From contig NZ_MTKN01000020.1 of assembly GCF_001975825.1 (NCBI RefSeq), positions 62,001 through 126,000 of the forward strand: DNA of 64,000 nucleotides, read 5' to 3'. Of this stretch, positions 17,866-27,514 are shown one piece after another. The first letter of the stretch is position 1, and every line of letters begins with the position of its first letter. The translations under genes and the position numbers were made by a program. The DNA is from [Flexibacter] sp. ATCC 35208. Its GTDB lineage: Bacteria > Bacteroidota > Bacteroidia > Chitinophagales > Chitinophagaceae. Below the pieces are notes generated by a model, which did no database searches, was not told the origin of the DNA, and saw nothing but the letters and a program-made list of their open reading frames with translations.

Positions 17866-18489
17866 TTAGCCCTTTTTGGACCGGGCTTGTTTACGTAATT
17901 GTAAATTTTCTTTCTTGAGCTGTTCGAGTGCTTCTTTGGTTGAAGAATGGGTTTTCAATAATAAATTGTGCTCTTCCAGCAACTTGTAATATTTTTCTCT
18001 TAAAGCGAGCATCTCATCATTATCAGCAATCCGTGTATCATCCAATGAGCCCGGATGAAGGAAACCGGTAGAACTAATTTCAAGTGCCCTGGATACCTTG
18101 TCCAGTTCTTCACTTCCGAATAATTCTTTATCAAAGAGATTGTACATGGTTCGCCTCGACATTCCCAGCCGCTTGGCTAACCTGGTTTTATTCAATCCCC
18201 GTTCGCTGATAAGTTCCATCAATCTGTGACCATGATGTAATACTGAGGAAGCAGGAGGCTTTTCGCCGTTAATGACAGAAACGCTGTTCCATTCATAGAA
18301 TTCTTCCGGCGAGATACTGATGATCTCACAGAACTTCTCTAATGTACTTCGCTTCATATCGCTTTTTCGTAAATGGTAATGGGCTATTTGGTTCGTGAAA
18401 CCGGCCATATCAGCAAAGTCAACAATCTTAACCTTTTTCTGTTTTAAGATTTGCTTCAGGCGCTGGCCCATATGGATTAACCTGGACAT
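17866..18489 (-). CDS. Regulator with two XRE-type HTH domains and a coiled coil
   Basis: A 207-residue protein. HTH 1 is at about residues 8-62 (RLKQILKQKKVKIVDFADMAG), HTH 2 at about 80-135 (ELISERGLNKTRLAKRLGMS, RRTMYNLFD), and a C-terminal coiled coil at about 150-200 (LREKYYKLLEEHNLL, EALEQLKKENLQL). It probably binds DNA as a dimer. It is divergent from a small HTH-like gene across a 372-bp AT-rich spacer with repeated ATTTATAA sites. Targets are unknown. Confidence 0.75.
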   Translation of the reverse strand: MSRLIHMGQRLKQILKQKKVKIVDFADMAGFTNQIAHYHLRKSDMKRSTLEKFCEIISISPEEFYEWNSVSVINGEKPPASSVLHHGHRLMELISERGLNKTRLAKRLGMSRRTMYNLFDKELFGSEELDKVSRALEISSTGFLHPGSLDDTRIADNDEMLALREKYYKLLEEHNLLLKTHSSTKEALEQLKKENLQLRKQARSKKG

Positions 18490-18861
18490 GTATGCTTGAT
18501 TTTACTAACTGTTTATCGCTTTTATGTGCAATTCATACAATATAATAATAATTTCCATTTCATTTTCCTAATTGGTCTTTCATATAGACAATATAGTTAC
18601 GTCATAATTAGGGGAATAAAGTGACAAACTCCGTTCTAAATCAAGCAGTCTTCCATCAAATTCGAGGTAAAATGTTGACATTTATAAGCTATATAAATTT
18701 ATAATAACAAGTCTTTTAATAATTTATAAAATTTATGTGCATATTTTACGTCATTTATAATTTTATAAATACATTTGTTAACACGTGCACGGCTTTTATA
18801 CTAATGACATCACTATCAACAAGTTGCAACCAATTGTCCCAAGGTATAAAACCAAAACAAA
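18490..18861. other. AT-rich divergent spacer with repeated ATTTATAA
   Basis: This 372-bp region separates the double-HTH regulator from the 97-residue protein gene. It contains no ORF worth calling. ATTTATAA occurs at 18680, 18697, 18722 and 18753, with an inverted copy at 18763-18770; 18692-18703 is the palindrome TATAAATTTATA. These may be operator sites. Confidence 0.55.
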
Positions 18862-19155
18862 ATGTCAAAATCAAAAGGCACTGAAGCAGTCAACCTCATG
18901 CAGGACTTGCACACCAAAATGATCAACTTGCCACTTACATTCCGCGAACGCGTTTGCATCGAATGTAACTGGAGCGTTCCAACCTTCTATCGCAAAATGC
19001 GCCCGTCCACCAAAACGGTCAATGGAGAGAAAGAACAGGTCAACCCTTTACTCAGTAATGCAGAAAAGGAAAAGATCATTTCAGTATCAGACGAAGTGTA
19101 CAAGGAATTCTGGGATTACTGCGACAAGTATCGCAAAAAGAATGGGAAGCACTAA
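18862..19155 (+). CDS. Small putative HTH protein, unknown function
   Basis: A 97-residue basic protein I do not recognise. ERVCIECNWSVPTFYRKMR (about residues 29-47) looks like the second and third helices of a helix-turn-helix, and the C-terminus is a charged helix ending YCDKYRKKNGKH. It is the only gene between the AT-rich repeat spacer and acs, and is divergent from a double-HTH regulator, so the two may form a regulatory pair. ATG start; no signal peptide. Confidence 0.6.
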   Translation: MSKSKGTEAVNLMQDLHTKMINLPLTFRERVCIECNWSVPTFYRKMRPSTKTVNGEKEQVNPLLSNAEKEKIISVSDEVYKEFWDYCDKYRKKNGKH

Positions 19156-19383
19156 TTGCTCCTTCTTTTACCTGTAGTTTTAGCCTCCTGTCCGGAGGGT
19201 ATTCACTACCTCCACCAAAAGGTCGTAGTGAAAGGCATATCAGTTATTCCCCTTTTTTTACGTTAATATTTGCTTATAAACGATTAATCACTACCACCGT
19301 ATTCCCCAATTTCATTAAATTTAAGCTGCACATATTACGCGCACGTTATTACTTATTGACCAACACAAAAACTGATTGCAGCC

Positions 19384-21297
19384 ATGGCTTATCCTTACCA
19401 GATTAGAAGCTTAGAAGAGTATCAACAGCAGTATCAGCAGAGCATCATAGACCCCGAGGGATTTTGGGCGAATGTAGCTGATCATTTTTACTGGCGCCGC
19501 AAATGGGATAAAGTCCTGGAATGGAACTTCAAAGAGCCAGATGTAAAATGGTTCGTCGGTGGCAAACTCAATATCACTGAAAATTGCATCGACCGCCACC
19601 TTGGCACATTAGGCAACAAACCCGCCATCATTTGGGAACCGAATGATCCGGAAGAACGTCACCGCGTTATTACTTACAGAGACCTGTATAACAAAGTTTG
19701 CCAGTTCGCAAACGTTCTGAAAAATAATGGTGTTAAGAAAGGTGATCGTGTCTGCATCTACATGGGTATGATTCCGGAACTGGCTATTGCCGTATTGGCA
19801 TGCGCCCGTATCGGTGCTATTCACTCCGTGGTATTTGGTGGATTCAGCGCACAATCTATCGCCGATAGAATTCAGGATGCCCAGGCCAGCCTCGTTATTA
19901 CATGCGATGGCGCCTTCCGTGGTAATAAAGATATTCCCCTGAAATCTGTAATCGACGATGCTCTCATCGCCTGCCCCTCCGTCAGGAAAGTAATCGTATG
20001 TACCCGCACCCGTACGCCTGTAAGTATGATCAAAGGCCGCGACCTCTGGTGGGAAGATGAAATCAAACAGGTAGAAACCATGGGCAACCCTCCCTGCCCT
20101 GCCGAAGAAATGGATGCAGAAGACATGCTCTTCATTCTCTATACTTCCGGCTCTACCGGCAAGCCAAAAGGTGTCGTGCATACCACCGCCGGCTATATGG
20201 TTTACGCCAACTACACATTCGTTAATACATTCCAGTACCAGCCAGGTGAAGTATACTTCTGTACTGCAGACGTAGGCTGGATCACTGGCCATAGCTATAT
20301 CATCTATGGTCCGCTCAGCGCAGGCGCGACCACCGTTATGTTCGAAGGAGTGCCTACATGGCCTGATGCAGGCCGCCTGTGGTCTATCACCGACAAATTC
20401 CGTGTCAATACCCTTTACACCGCGCCTACTGCCATCCGCAGCCTCATGGGCTATGGCCTGGGACCAGTGAACCACAAAGACCTGAGCTCCCTGAAAAAAC
20501 TGGGCAGTGTAGGTGAACCCATCAATGAAGAAGCATGGCATTGGTTCAAAGACAATATAGGTAAAGGACGTTGTCCAATAGTAGATACCTGGTGGCAGAC
20601 TGAAACCGGTGGTATTATGATCACGCCAATCGCAGGCATCACAGCAGAAAAACCCGGTTACGCCACACTCCCACTGCCAGGCGTTCAACCTATCCTCGTT
20701 GATGAACGAGGCCAGGAAATCACCGGCAACAATGTGAATGGTAACCTCTGTATAAAATTCCCATGGCCAGGCATGCTCCGTACTACTTACGGTGATCATG
20801 AACGCTGCCGTACCACTTACTTCGCTACCTACGACAACCTCTACTTCACCGGCGATGGTTGTCTCCGCGATGAAGATGGCTACTACCGCATCACCGGCCG
20901 TGTGGACGATGTATTGAATGTAAGCGGACACCGTATAGGTACCGCCGAAGTTGAAAATGCGATCAACATGCACGCAGGCGTAGTAGAAAGCGCAGTGGTA
21001 GGATATCCGCACGATATCAAAGGACAAGGTATCTATGCCTTCGTCATTGCAGAAAAAATGGTGCATGATCCTGAACTGACAAAGAAAGACATCCTGCAAA
21101 CTGTATCCCGCATCATTGGCCCTATTGCCAAACCAGATAAGATCCAGTTTGTAAGCGGATTGCCTAAAACCAGATCAGGAAAAATCATGCGTCGTATTCT
21201 CCGCAAAATCGCTGAAGGTGAAATGGAGAACCTGGGCGATACCTCTACCCTGCTGGATCCGAACGTAGTCGATGAGATCAAAAGAGGAAAGCAATAA
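19384..21297 (+). CDS. acs: Acetyl-CoA synthetase
   Basis: A 637-residue AMP-forming ligase that activates acetate to acetyl-CoA. The phosphate-binding motif YTSGSTGKPKGVVHT, the WWQTETGG motif, the hinge region SGHRIGTAEVE and the C-terminal KTRSGKIMRRILRKI with the regulatory, acetylatable Lys are all present. Length is normal for Acs. It stands alone on the plus strand and is followed by a perfect terminator. Confidence 0.97.
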   Translation: MAYPYQIRSLEEYQQQYQQSIIDPEGFWANVADHFYWRRKWDKVLEWNFKEPDVKWFVGGKLNITENCIDRHLGTLGNKPAIIWEPNDPEERHRVITYRDLYNKVCQFANVLKNNGVKKGDRVCIYMGMIPELAIAVLACARIGAIHSVVFGGFSAQSIADRIQDAQASLVITCDGAFRGNKDIPLKSVIDDALIACPSVRKVIVCTRTRTPVSMIKGRDLWWEDEIKQVETMGNPPCPAEEMDAEDMLFILYTSGSTGKPKGVVHTTAGYMVYANYTFVNTFQYQPGEVYFCTADVGWITGHSYIIYGPLSAGATTVMFEGVPTWPDAGRLWSITDKFRVNTLYTAPTAIRSLMGYGLGPVNHKDLSSLKKLGSVGEPINEEAWHWFKDNIGKGRCPIVDTWWQTETGGIMITPIAGITAEKPGYATLPLPGVQPILVDERGQEITGNNVNGNLCIKFPWPGMLRTTYGDHERCRTTYFATYDNLYFTGDGCLRDEDGYYRITGRVDDVLNVSGHRIGTAEVENAINMHAGVVESAVVGYPHDIKGQGIYAFVIAEKMVHDPELTKKDILQTVSRIIGPIAKPDKIQFVSGLPKTRSGKIMRRILRKIAEGEMENLGDTSTLLDPNVVDEIKRGKQ

Positions 21298-21305
21298 TAC
21301 AACCC

Positions 21306-21340
21306 AACAATGCTTCTGCCACTGGCAGAAGCATTGTTTT
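21306..21340 (+). terminator. Intrinsic terminator of acs
   Basis: AACAATGCTTCTGCC (21306-21320) pairs perfectly with GGCAGAAGCATTGTT (21324-21338), loop ACT, with a short T-run. It starts 8 bp after the acs stop. Confidence 0.85.
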
Positions 21341-21369
21341 AAAAAGAAAATTCCTATACCTTGTTCCCC

Positions 21370-22305
21370 ATGAAGCTGCTTAAACGTACCCTGATTATTC
21401 TCTTCATCACGCTCAATATTGTAGCTGCCTTTCATGCTTATAAATTCACTCATTTCTATGCACCTGGTACATCAGACAACCGTAAGCCAGAGCAGATGAA
21501 TGCTCTCGGAAAACTAAAGATCATCTTCTTCGGTGTACGCATGTCTAAAACCGTTGCTACCACTCACCCTGATACAGCTTACATTCCTGTCAGTCTGCCT
21601 ACATCCAATGGCCTGCACCTCTCCTGCTGGTATATACCTGTACCCAACTCCAAAGGCACGGTATTATTATTTCATGGTTACGGTGGCAACAAAGGCCCCT
21701 GCCTTTCAGAAGCAGCATGGTTTCGCCATTTAGGATATAGTACTTTCCTCACTGACTTCAGAGGTCATGGTGATAGCGAAGGCAATACCTGCTCTATAGG
21801 TTACAAAGAAGCATATGATGTAAAAGCCGCTTATGATTATATCAGCAAACAGAATGACAAACCGATCATCCTATGGGGAGCAAGTATGGGAGCCGCAGCC
21901 ATTATGAGAGCTGTACCCACTTATCACCTGCAACCCCAAAAGCTGATCCTGGAATGCCCCTTCGCAACCCTTACTGATGCTGTGAAGAGTCGTATGCGCG
22001 CAGTGAATTTACCAGAGACACCACTCTCCCAATTGCTGGCAATTTGGGGCGGCTTAGAACAGGGATTTTGGGGACTGGGATATCAACCTGCAAGAGAGGG
22101 AGAAAAGTTGAAAATGCCCGTATTACTTTGCTGGGGTGAGCATGATATCAGGGTGACCAGGCAGGAAACGAATTCCGTTTTCAAACACCTGGGCAGTTCA
22201 CAAAAACAACTGGTCGTATTTACCGGATCTGGTCATCAATCTTTTTGCAGACATGAAGGACCTAAATGGAAAAATGCAATCACTACTTTCCTGACCACAA
22301 AATAA
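21370..22305 (+). CDS. Alpha/beta hydrolase, membrane-anchored or exported
   Basis: A 311-residue protein with an N-terminal hydrophobic segment (residues 5-24, TLIILFITLNIVAAF) that is a signal anchor or signal peptide. The hydrolase core shows LFHGYGGNKG (oxyanion loop), DFRGHGDSEG, the nucleophile elbow WGASMGAAA, an acidic turn WGEHD and a late GSGHQSF with the catalytic His. The substrate cannot be predicted. I chose the ATG at 21370 over a TTG three codons upstream. Confidence 0.85.
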   Translation: MKLLKRTLIILFITLNIVAAFHAYKFTHFYAPGTSDNRKPEQMNALGKLKIIFFGVRMSKTVATTHPDTAYIPVSLPTSNGLHLSCWYIPVPNSKGTVLLFHGYGGNKGPCLSEAAWFRHLGYSTFLTDFRGHGDSEGNTCSIGYKEAYDVKAAYDYISKQNDKPIILWGASMGAAAIMRAVPTYHLQPQKLILECPFATLTDAVKSRMRAVNLPETPLSQLLAIWGGLEQGFWGLGYQPAREGEKLKMPVLLCWGEHDIRVTRQETNSVFKHLGSSQKQLVVFTGSGHQSFCRHEGPKWKNAITTFLTTK

Positions 22306-22335
22306 AAAAGCATGCTTCACCCGAATGAAGCATGC
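22303..22335 (-). terminator. Terminator-like hairpin between convergent genes
   Basis: GCATGCTTCA (22310-22319) pairs perfectly with TGAAGCATGC (22326-22335). On the minus strand it is followed by TTTTTTATTTTG, so polarity favours the L,D-transpeptidase transcript although that gene ends 164 bp away; it may also stop the hydrolase transcript. Confidence 0.65.
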
Positions 22336-22498
22336 CTTCACAAGACCAATACCCGTCTTTATGTTAATTCATGCCACCAGCCACAGAACGTTGCTGATGT
22401 CACTACGATGCTAACCTAAAGCTTGTAAGATCTTCTAATAATTATGCTGTACAGCAATACAAATTTAATATCTCTTACTGCAATCTAACATGCAGCTC

Positions 22499-23092
22499 TT
22501 ATTTTCTAATCACTACCGGTGTACCTACTTTGATCACTTCGTACAACTCACTCACATCACTATTCTTCATACTAATGCAACCCAGCGTCCAGTTAATGCG
22601 TTGTTCTACATAGTTGTCACGAATGCCGGAATTCCACTCTACACCATGAATGCCAATACCACCACCCGGTGTTGCCACCGAAGGCAGATATCCTTCAGTT
22701 TGCAAACGATGAAAACGCTCCAGAGACGCTTCATTCGGATAGTCCAGCAGCATAAACCGGTTCCATAACTTATCGGGCCTTTTGCTCTGAATATGGAAAG
22801 TTCCTTCCGGCGTCAACCGGTCACCTTCTTTGCACTTATCAGACTGATCATTATTACCAAATACTACCTTGTAGATTTTTCGAAGTGTCACATCCTCATA
22901 TAAGTAAAGCCTATAGTCGCTTTTGTCTATCAGCAGAAAGATCTTGTCAGGGTCTATATTCCCCGGATTCACTTTCACTGAATAAAGATAACTGTCATTA
23001 TTAATGTTAGTAGTAATTGTGGTTTTAAATCCTGATACTGGCACATACAGTAATATCAATAATAGTAACAGGCAATAGCGATTCATTTTCAC
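22499..23092 (-). CDS. L,D-transpeptidase family protein (YkuD domain)
   Basis: A 197-residue exported protein. A signal peptide (about residues 1-22, CLLLLLILLYVPVSG) is followed by the YkuD domain, with FLLIDKSDYRLYLYED, GIGIHGVEWNSGIRD (conserved His) and NWTLGCISMKN carrying the catalytic Cys in the S/T-x-GC-I-x-M context. Such enzymes cross-link or modify peptidoglycan in the periplasm. Length is short for the family, consistent with a catalytic domain only. Confidence 0.9.
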   Translation of the reverse strand: MKMNRYCLLLLLILLYVPVSGFKTTITTNINNDSYLYSVKVNPGNIDPDKIFLLIDKSDYRLYLYEDVTLRKIYKVVFGNNDQSDKCKEGDRLTPEGTFHIQSKRPDKLWNRFMLLDYPNEASLERFHRLQTEGYLPSVATPGGGIGIHGVEWNSGIRDNYVEQRINWTLGCISMKNSDVSELYEVIKVGTPVVIRK

Positions 23093-23174
23093 AGGGTATT
23101 TAGCTGGTTACTTAACGTTGAGCGTCAACTCTTTATTGCAACGGGTTAAAAAAATTGACGTCGCAAAGGTAAAT

Positions 23175-23210
23175 AAAAAACCCTCCGGCACCACACAAGG
23201 CACCGGAGGG
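23175..23210 (-). terminator. Intrinsic terminator of the M16 peptidase gene
   Basis: CCCTCCGG and CCGGAGGG (23181-23188 and 23203-23210) form an 8-bp stem, followed on the minus strand by TTTTTTATTT. It lies 19 bp after the stop. Confidence 0.85.
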
Positions 23211-23229
23211 CTGATATTTTTTGGAGGAA

Positions 23230-26175
23230 TTAGTAACCGAATACTTCTTCCAGCGTCAATACTTTCACATCACCAAACTTCTTCAGATCGTCCAGGTTCA
23301 CACGTTTGTCTGATGCTACCACGCAATAAGTATATGGCTTATTTGCCAGCTCATCGTCATGGAATTTTTTCACATCATCAAAGGTGATCTTATCGATCTT
23401 TTCGTATACCTTCTTACGGTTGTCTTCCTGCAGACCCAGTTTCTGGTCAGCCAGGTAAGTGAAGATGATACCATCCTGTGTGATTCTTTCAGTTTCAATA
23501 TCCTGTTTCAGGCTCTGTCTTGCAGTTTCAAACAGCTTGTCAGAACGAGGAATATCATTCAGCAATTCATTCATGCCGTTGATCGCATCATTCATCTTGT
23601 CTGCCTGACTACCTACGTAAGCAACGGTAGAATAGCGTGCGCCTTTCTTATCAGGTGTAGAATAGAAAGCATAAGTAGAATAAGCCAGCGCCTTGGATTC
23701 ACGGATAGTCTGGAATACGATAGATCCCATACCTCCACCAAAGTATCCATTGAACATGCTTACCAGCGCTGTTTTGTCAGGACTATATACTTCATCATTC
23801 CTTACCCAGTTTACTTCTGTCTGTACCATATCATAGTTTACAAACAGCACCTGGTTTTTAGTCTGATCTATTTTATCAAATTTCTGTTGAGGAGGTATTT
23901 CCTTCCACGAAGCAGGAATCACGTGCTCTTTCTGTACAGCAGCAATCATTTCATTCATGGACTGAGGACCATAATAGATAACTGTGTGCTTGAAGTTACC
24001 CATAGAGTGCAACATGTCTGTCAACTGGCTGGCGGTTACACCATCCAGGTCAGCCTGACTCAGCGCATTGTTGAAAGGATTTTTGGCACCATACATTGCA
24101 TAGTTAGCCAGGCCTTTCAAGATATTGCCTTTATTCAGTTTGCTATCCGTACGTGATTTACCAATACGACCTTTCAGTGCAGCAAGTGCATCTTCATTCA
24201 CCTGGCAATGTGTTAACAGATGCTCAAACAGGGCAACAGCCTTATCGAAATTCTCCTGTAAGCCAGAGATAGCAATCACAGAGTTTTCATTGCCTGAAGT
24301 TACGGTGAAGCTACATGCGATGTTATAGAACTCCCTGCTGATCTGCTCAGAAGTATATTTATCAGTACTCAGGAATTGCAGGTATTGTGTAGCCAGTGAC
24401 AACAGTTTATTGTTCCAGCTACCCATGTCAAAACGATAGTACAGACGGAACAGACCATTGTCTTTGTTCTGTACATACAGTACGTCTGCCTGACCAGCTT
24501 TACCTTTCTGAATATCCTTGTCGAAATCCAGCCACTGTGGTTGTACTGGTGTAGCCGGGATGGCATCTACTTTTTTCAGGAAAGCAGATTGATCATTGCG
24601 GTTAATTGCAACAGGCGTGATCGTTGGCTTTTCTACCTTTTCAATATTCTTGTCTTCCCCTTTACGCTTGTACAACAGTACGTAGTTATCATTAAAATAT
24701 TTATTGGCGAAATCAACGATCTGCTGCTTGGTTACCTTACCCATGTTATCCACATAGGTTACATCAGCCAGCCAGTTCTGGCCCCTGTGCTTGATAAAAC
24801 CATCCATCAGGGAACTAGCACGGTTGTTATTGTTTTCCAGCCCCTGTAATTCAGACAGCTTGGCATTGTTCACAATCGCCTTTACCAGGGTTTCGTCGAA
24901 CTGACCTTTTTTCAGAATTTCCAGCTGACCCAATAACAGATCTTTTACCTGATCAAGGGTTTGACCCTGCTTAGGTTTACCACTCATTTGGAACACAGCA
25001 TAATCCTTCCAGCCCATTACACCAGCACTGGAGCTCAGTACTTTCTGTGCCTTATTCACATTCAGATCCAGCAGACCCGCTTTACCATTGTTCATGATTT
25101 CAGAAATTACACCCAGCAGTACAGAGGATTTGGTATCCAATGCACCAGGCATACGATATGCAATCATTACATTTTCAGCATCAGGACCTACTACTTCTTT
25201 CACGATCGGCGCTTTTATAGGCGCTTCTACAGGAGCTTTGTATTCTGGAACTGGTTTAGACTTCATGTAAGCGAAGTCTTCATCAATCTTCTTGATCACA
25301 TAATCAGGATTGAAGTCCCCCGCCATTACGATGGCCATATTGTTCGGCACGTAGTAAGTGTTGTAGAACTGACGGATCGCTTTCAGAGAAGGATTTTTCA
25401 GGTGCTCCACCGTACCGATGGTGCTCTGCTGACCATAGTTATGGGTAGGGAACAGAGAAGACAGCATCAGCTCATAAGACTTACGGCTATCATTGTCCAG
25501 ACCTCTGTTCTTTTCTTCATATACAGCTTCCAGTTCTGTGTGGAAGAGACGGAATACAGGATCTTTAAAGCGTTCTGATTGTACAGCAAGATATTTGTCG
25601 ATGGCATTGGAAGGAATGTCTTCCTCATAAATGGTCTCTTCAACCCAGGTATGCGCGTTTGTACCCTGTGCACCCATACCGGTCATCATTTTATCGTACT
25701 CGTTGGCAATGGCATATTTAGCGGCCAGACCTGATACGCTGTCTATCTGATGGTAGATAGTTTTGCGGGCAATAGCATCGGTTGTATGATTGTAGGTATC
25801 ATACAGACCTTCTATCTTGTCCAGGTAAGGTTTTTCCTTAGCCCAGTCCAGAGATCCATATTGCTCTGTGCCTTTAAAAAGAAGGTGTTCCAGGTAGTGA
25901 GCAAGACCAGTGTGATCATGTGGGTCATTGTTACTACCTGCTCTTGTGCCGATAAGGGTCTGAATACGAGGATCTTTTTTGTTGACGCTCAGAATTACAG
26001 TCAGACCATTTTTCAAGGTATAGAATCGGGCCTGCATGGGGTCATTGGTGATATACTTATAGGTATACCCGCCAGATTTGGCCTCCTTCCATTCGTACTT
26101 CTGCTGGGCAATAGACAGTTGAATAATGCAACTGGCTAGCAGCATTAAAAAAATTGTTTTTTTAACGAGGTTCAT
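23230..26175 (-). CDS. M16-family zinc metallopeptidase, two-domain
   Basis: A 981-residue exported peptidase with a signal peptide (residues 1-23, ending SIAQQ). The inverted zinc motif HxxEH is seen as HYLEHLLFKGT near residue 92, with the downstream Glu in EAVYEEKNRG. A second, inactive M16 half follows (from about 540), as in pitrilysin-like enzymes. It probably degrades peptides in the periplasm. Single-gene unit with its own promoter and terminator. Confidence 0.93.
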   Translation of the reverse strand: MNLVKKTIFLMLLASCIIQLSIAQQKYEWKEAKSGGYTYKYITNDPMQARFYTLKNGLTVILSVNKKDPRIQTLIGTRAGSNNDPHDHTGLAHYLEHLLFKGTEQYGSLDWAKEKPYLDKIEGLYDTYNHTTDAIARKTIYHQIDSVSGLAAKYAIANEYDKMMTGMGAQGTNAHTWVEETIYEEDIPSNAIDKYLAVQSERFKDPVFRLFHTELEAVYEEKNRGLDNDSRKSYELMLSSLFPTHNYGQQSTIGTVEHLKNPSLKAIRQFYNTYYVPNNMAIVMAGDFNPDYVIKKIDEDFAYMKSKPVPEYKAPVEAPIKAPIVKEVVGPDAENVMIAYRMPGALDTKSSVLLGVISEIMNNGKAGLLDLNVNKAQKVLSSSAGVMGWKDYAVFQMSGKPKQGQTLDQVKDLLLGQLEILKKGQFDETLVKAIVNNAKLSELQGLENNNNRASSLMDGFIKHRGQNWLADVTYVDNMGKVTKQQIVDFANKYFNDNYVLLYKRKGEDKNIEKVEKPTITPVAINRNDQSAFLKKVDAIPATPVQPQWLDFDKDIQKGKAGQADVLYVQNKDNGLFRLYYRFDMGSWNNKLLSLATQYLQFLSTDKYTSEQISREFYNIACSFTVTSGNENSVIAISGLQENFDKAVALFEHLLTHCQVNEDALAALKGRIGKSRTDSKLNKGNILKGLANYAMYGAKNPFNNALSQADLDGVTASQLTDMLHSMGNFKHTVIYYGPQSMNEMIAAVQKEHVIPASWKEIPPQQKFDKIDQTKNQVLFVNYDMVQTEVNWVRNDEVYSPDKTALVSMFNGYFGGGMGSIVFQTIRESKALAYSTYAFYSTPDKKGARYSTVAYVGSQADKMNDAINGMNELLNDIPRSDKLFETARQSLKQDIETERITQDGIIFTYLADQKLGLQEDNRKKVYEKIDKITFDDVKKFHDDELANKPYTYCVVASDKRVNLDDLKKFGDVKVLTLEEVFGY

Positions 26176-26178
26176 TTG

Positions 26179-26229
26179 TTGGTTTTTGAATAAAAACCAA
26201 ATATAACGGTAATGTTCAACTTCCTACAA
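26179..26229 (-). promoter_or_regulatory. Promoter of the M16 peptidase gene, with an inverted repeat
   Basis: On the minus strand TTG (26229-26227) and TATATTTG (26205-26198) are spaced by 21 bp. TTGGTTTTT/AAAAACCAA (26179-26187 and 26192-26200), a perfect 9-bp inverted repeat, overlaps the -7 element and could be an operator. Confidence 0.6.
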
Positions 26230-26287
26230 GGGGAAAATTGTTAAAAGGAGTATAAAGGTGAGCAACGGACGGGGGGCCTCCCTGCCC

Positions 26288-26527
26288 CTATCTCAATATG
26301 AAGAGATCCTTTTTTAGCAACAGAATAGAGTCAGCATAATGCCTGTTAGCGGCATTTGCAAAAAAGACTGGTAAAGGTGAACGTGATTCTTTCTGAGCAA
26401 AACCATCCTGACCTGGATTCGAATCTGGCCCATGACCATAAATCTTCACACCTACTATTCTCTTATCACATGAGTGGGCCCAGATTATAAACCCGGTACA
26501 AACCATAAACGTAATGAATGAGCGCAT
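26288..26527 (-). CDS. Small putative lipoprotein, unknown function
   Basis: A 79-residue protein with a hydrophobic N-terminus (FITFMVCTGFIIWA) followed by AHSC, a possible lipobox. The rest is polar and matches no family I know. It lies 26 bp downstream of the putative outer-membrane protein on the same strand, so it may be the last gene of the sigma/anti-sigma unit. Its short length makes it only a moderate call. Confidence 0.45.
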   Translation of the reverse strand: MRSFITFMVCTGFIIWAHSCDKRIVGVKIYGHGPDSNPGQDGFAQKESRSPLPVFFANAANRHYADSILLLKKDLFILR

Positions 26528-26553
26528 ACTAACACATATTTGATCCTCAGTAC

Positions 26554-27462
26554 TTAAAAACCATTGAAGCGTAACCCCACTGAAAATGGGTATTGCTCAA
26601 GACCGTAATCATGTAATGGCGTCAATGCAAAGTTTCCATACAGCTTAACAGGACCATATCCCACATCTCCGGTAATACTGAGTCTCCATTTATTAAGGTT
26701 AAAATCGTCAACTTTCTTTACTTTGCCCCGTTCCTTGCTGATCTGCTTTGTACGGGCTTTGATAAGGTAGCCTCCCATAATACCCATGCTCATTTTGAAA
26801 GCACGTGAAGGGCGGGCTGGATTGCTGTTATAGTTCAACATGACAGGTACACTCAAATACTCTACAAACAGCTTATTCTTTGAAAAGCTCACTGTATCCC
26901 TCATAATAGTAGTAGGATAACCAGGAACATAAGTAATATTACGGGCAAAACGGTAATTGTTCATCTCCACCCCCAGCGAATAAATCAGGTTCAGCTTATG
27001 CCTGTATATGTTCAGCCGCTGCTGGAATAACCAGATATTGACATTTACCGACTTACCGGCAATCAACTTAAACTCTGATGGTGTGAGTGGTGAACTCCCC
27101 GTTCTGGGTGCCAGGGTGTTTAACCCGGCTGCAGAATAGGTGTATGACTTATTCAGCTCATCAAAATATATATCGCTGGGTGAACCATATAAAGCATACG
27201 CAGCAGCCCCGTTATAATCACTTCGGTCTATATAGTTATTATATCCCAGATCCAAAACGAACCAACGTGTCTGTAAATTGCGTTTCAGTTGAGTACGTGC
27301 ATATGCCGTATCATTATACACTTTAAAGATGCGCTTGCCTTTGGCATCTTTTCCCTGTACAATAATCAATCCTTTCACCTGGATGGTATCCGCTGTCTGG
27401 GCATGAACTCCCGCGCAGATGAAAAGCAATAAAATTAAACAGCGTAATACTTTACACTTCAT
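26554..27462 (-). CDS. Putative outer-membrane beta-barrel protein
   Basis: A 302-residue exported protein with a signal peptide (MKCKVLRCLILLLFICAGVHA then QTAD). The mature region has alternating polar and aromatic strands (LNLIYSLGVEMNNYRFA, LSVPVMLNYN, VGYGPVKLYGNFAL) and ends in a strand with terminal Phe (SVGLRFNGF), as expected for an outer-membrane barrel. I chose the ATG at 27462 because the signal peptide starts there. It follows the anti-sigma gene and is probably a target or partner of that module. Confidence 0.65.
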   Translation of the reverse strand: MKCKVLRCLILLLFICAGVHAQTADTIQVKGLIIVQGKDAKGKRIFKVYNDTAYARTQLKRNLQTRWFVLDLGYNNYIDRSDYNGAAAYALYGSPSDIYFDELNKSYTYSAAGLNTLAPRTGSSPLTPSEFKLIAGKSVNVNIWLFQQRLNIYRHKLNLIYSLGVEMNNYRFARNITYVPGYPTTIMRDTVSFSKNKLFVEYLSVPVMLNYNSNPARPSRAFKMSMGIMGGYLIKARTKQISKERGKVKKVDDFNLNKWRLSITGDVGYGPVKLYGNFALTPLHDYGLEQYPFSVGLRFNGF

Positions 27463-27514
27463 ATTAATAATTCTTACATCAAGATATTGCCGTCCTGACA
27501 ACAGCATTGCCTGC

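Noticed and set aside
19609..21099. Long antisense open frame of 496 codons opposite acs
   Set aside because: It lies wholly within acs, has no family resemblance, and results from the codon usage of the sense gene.
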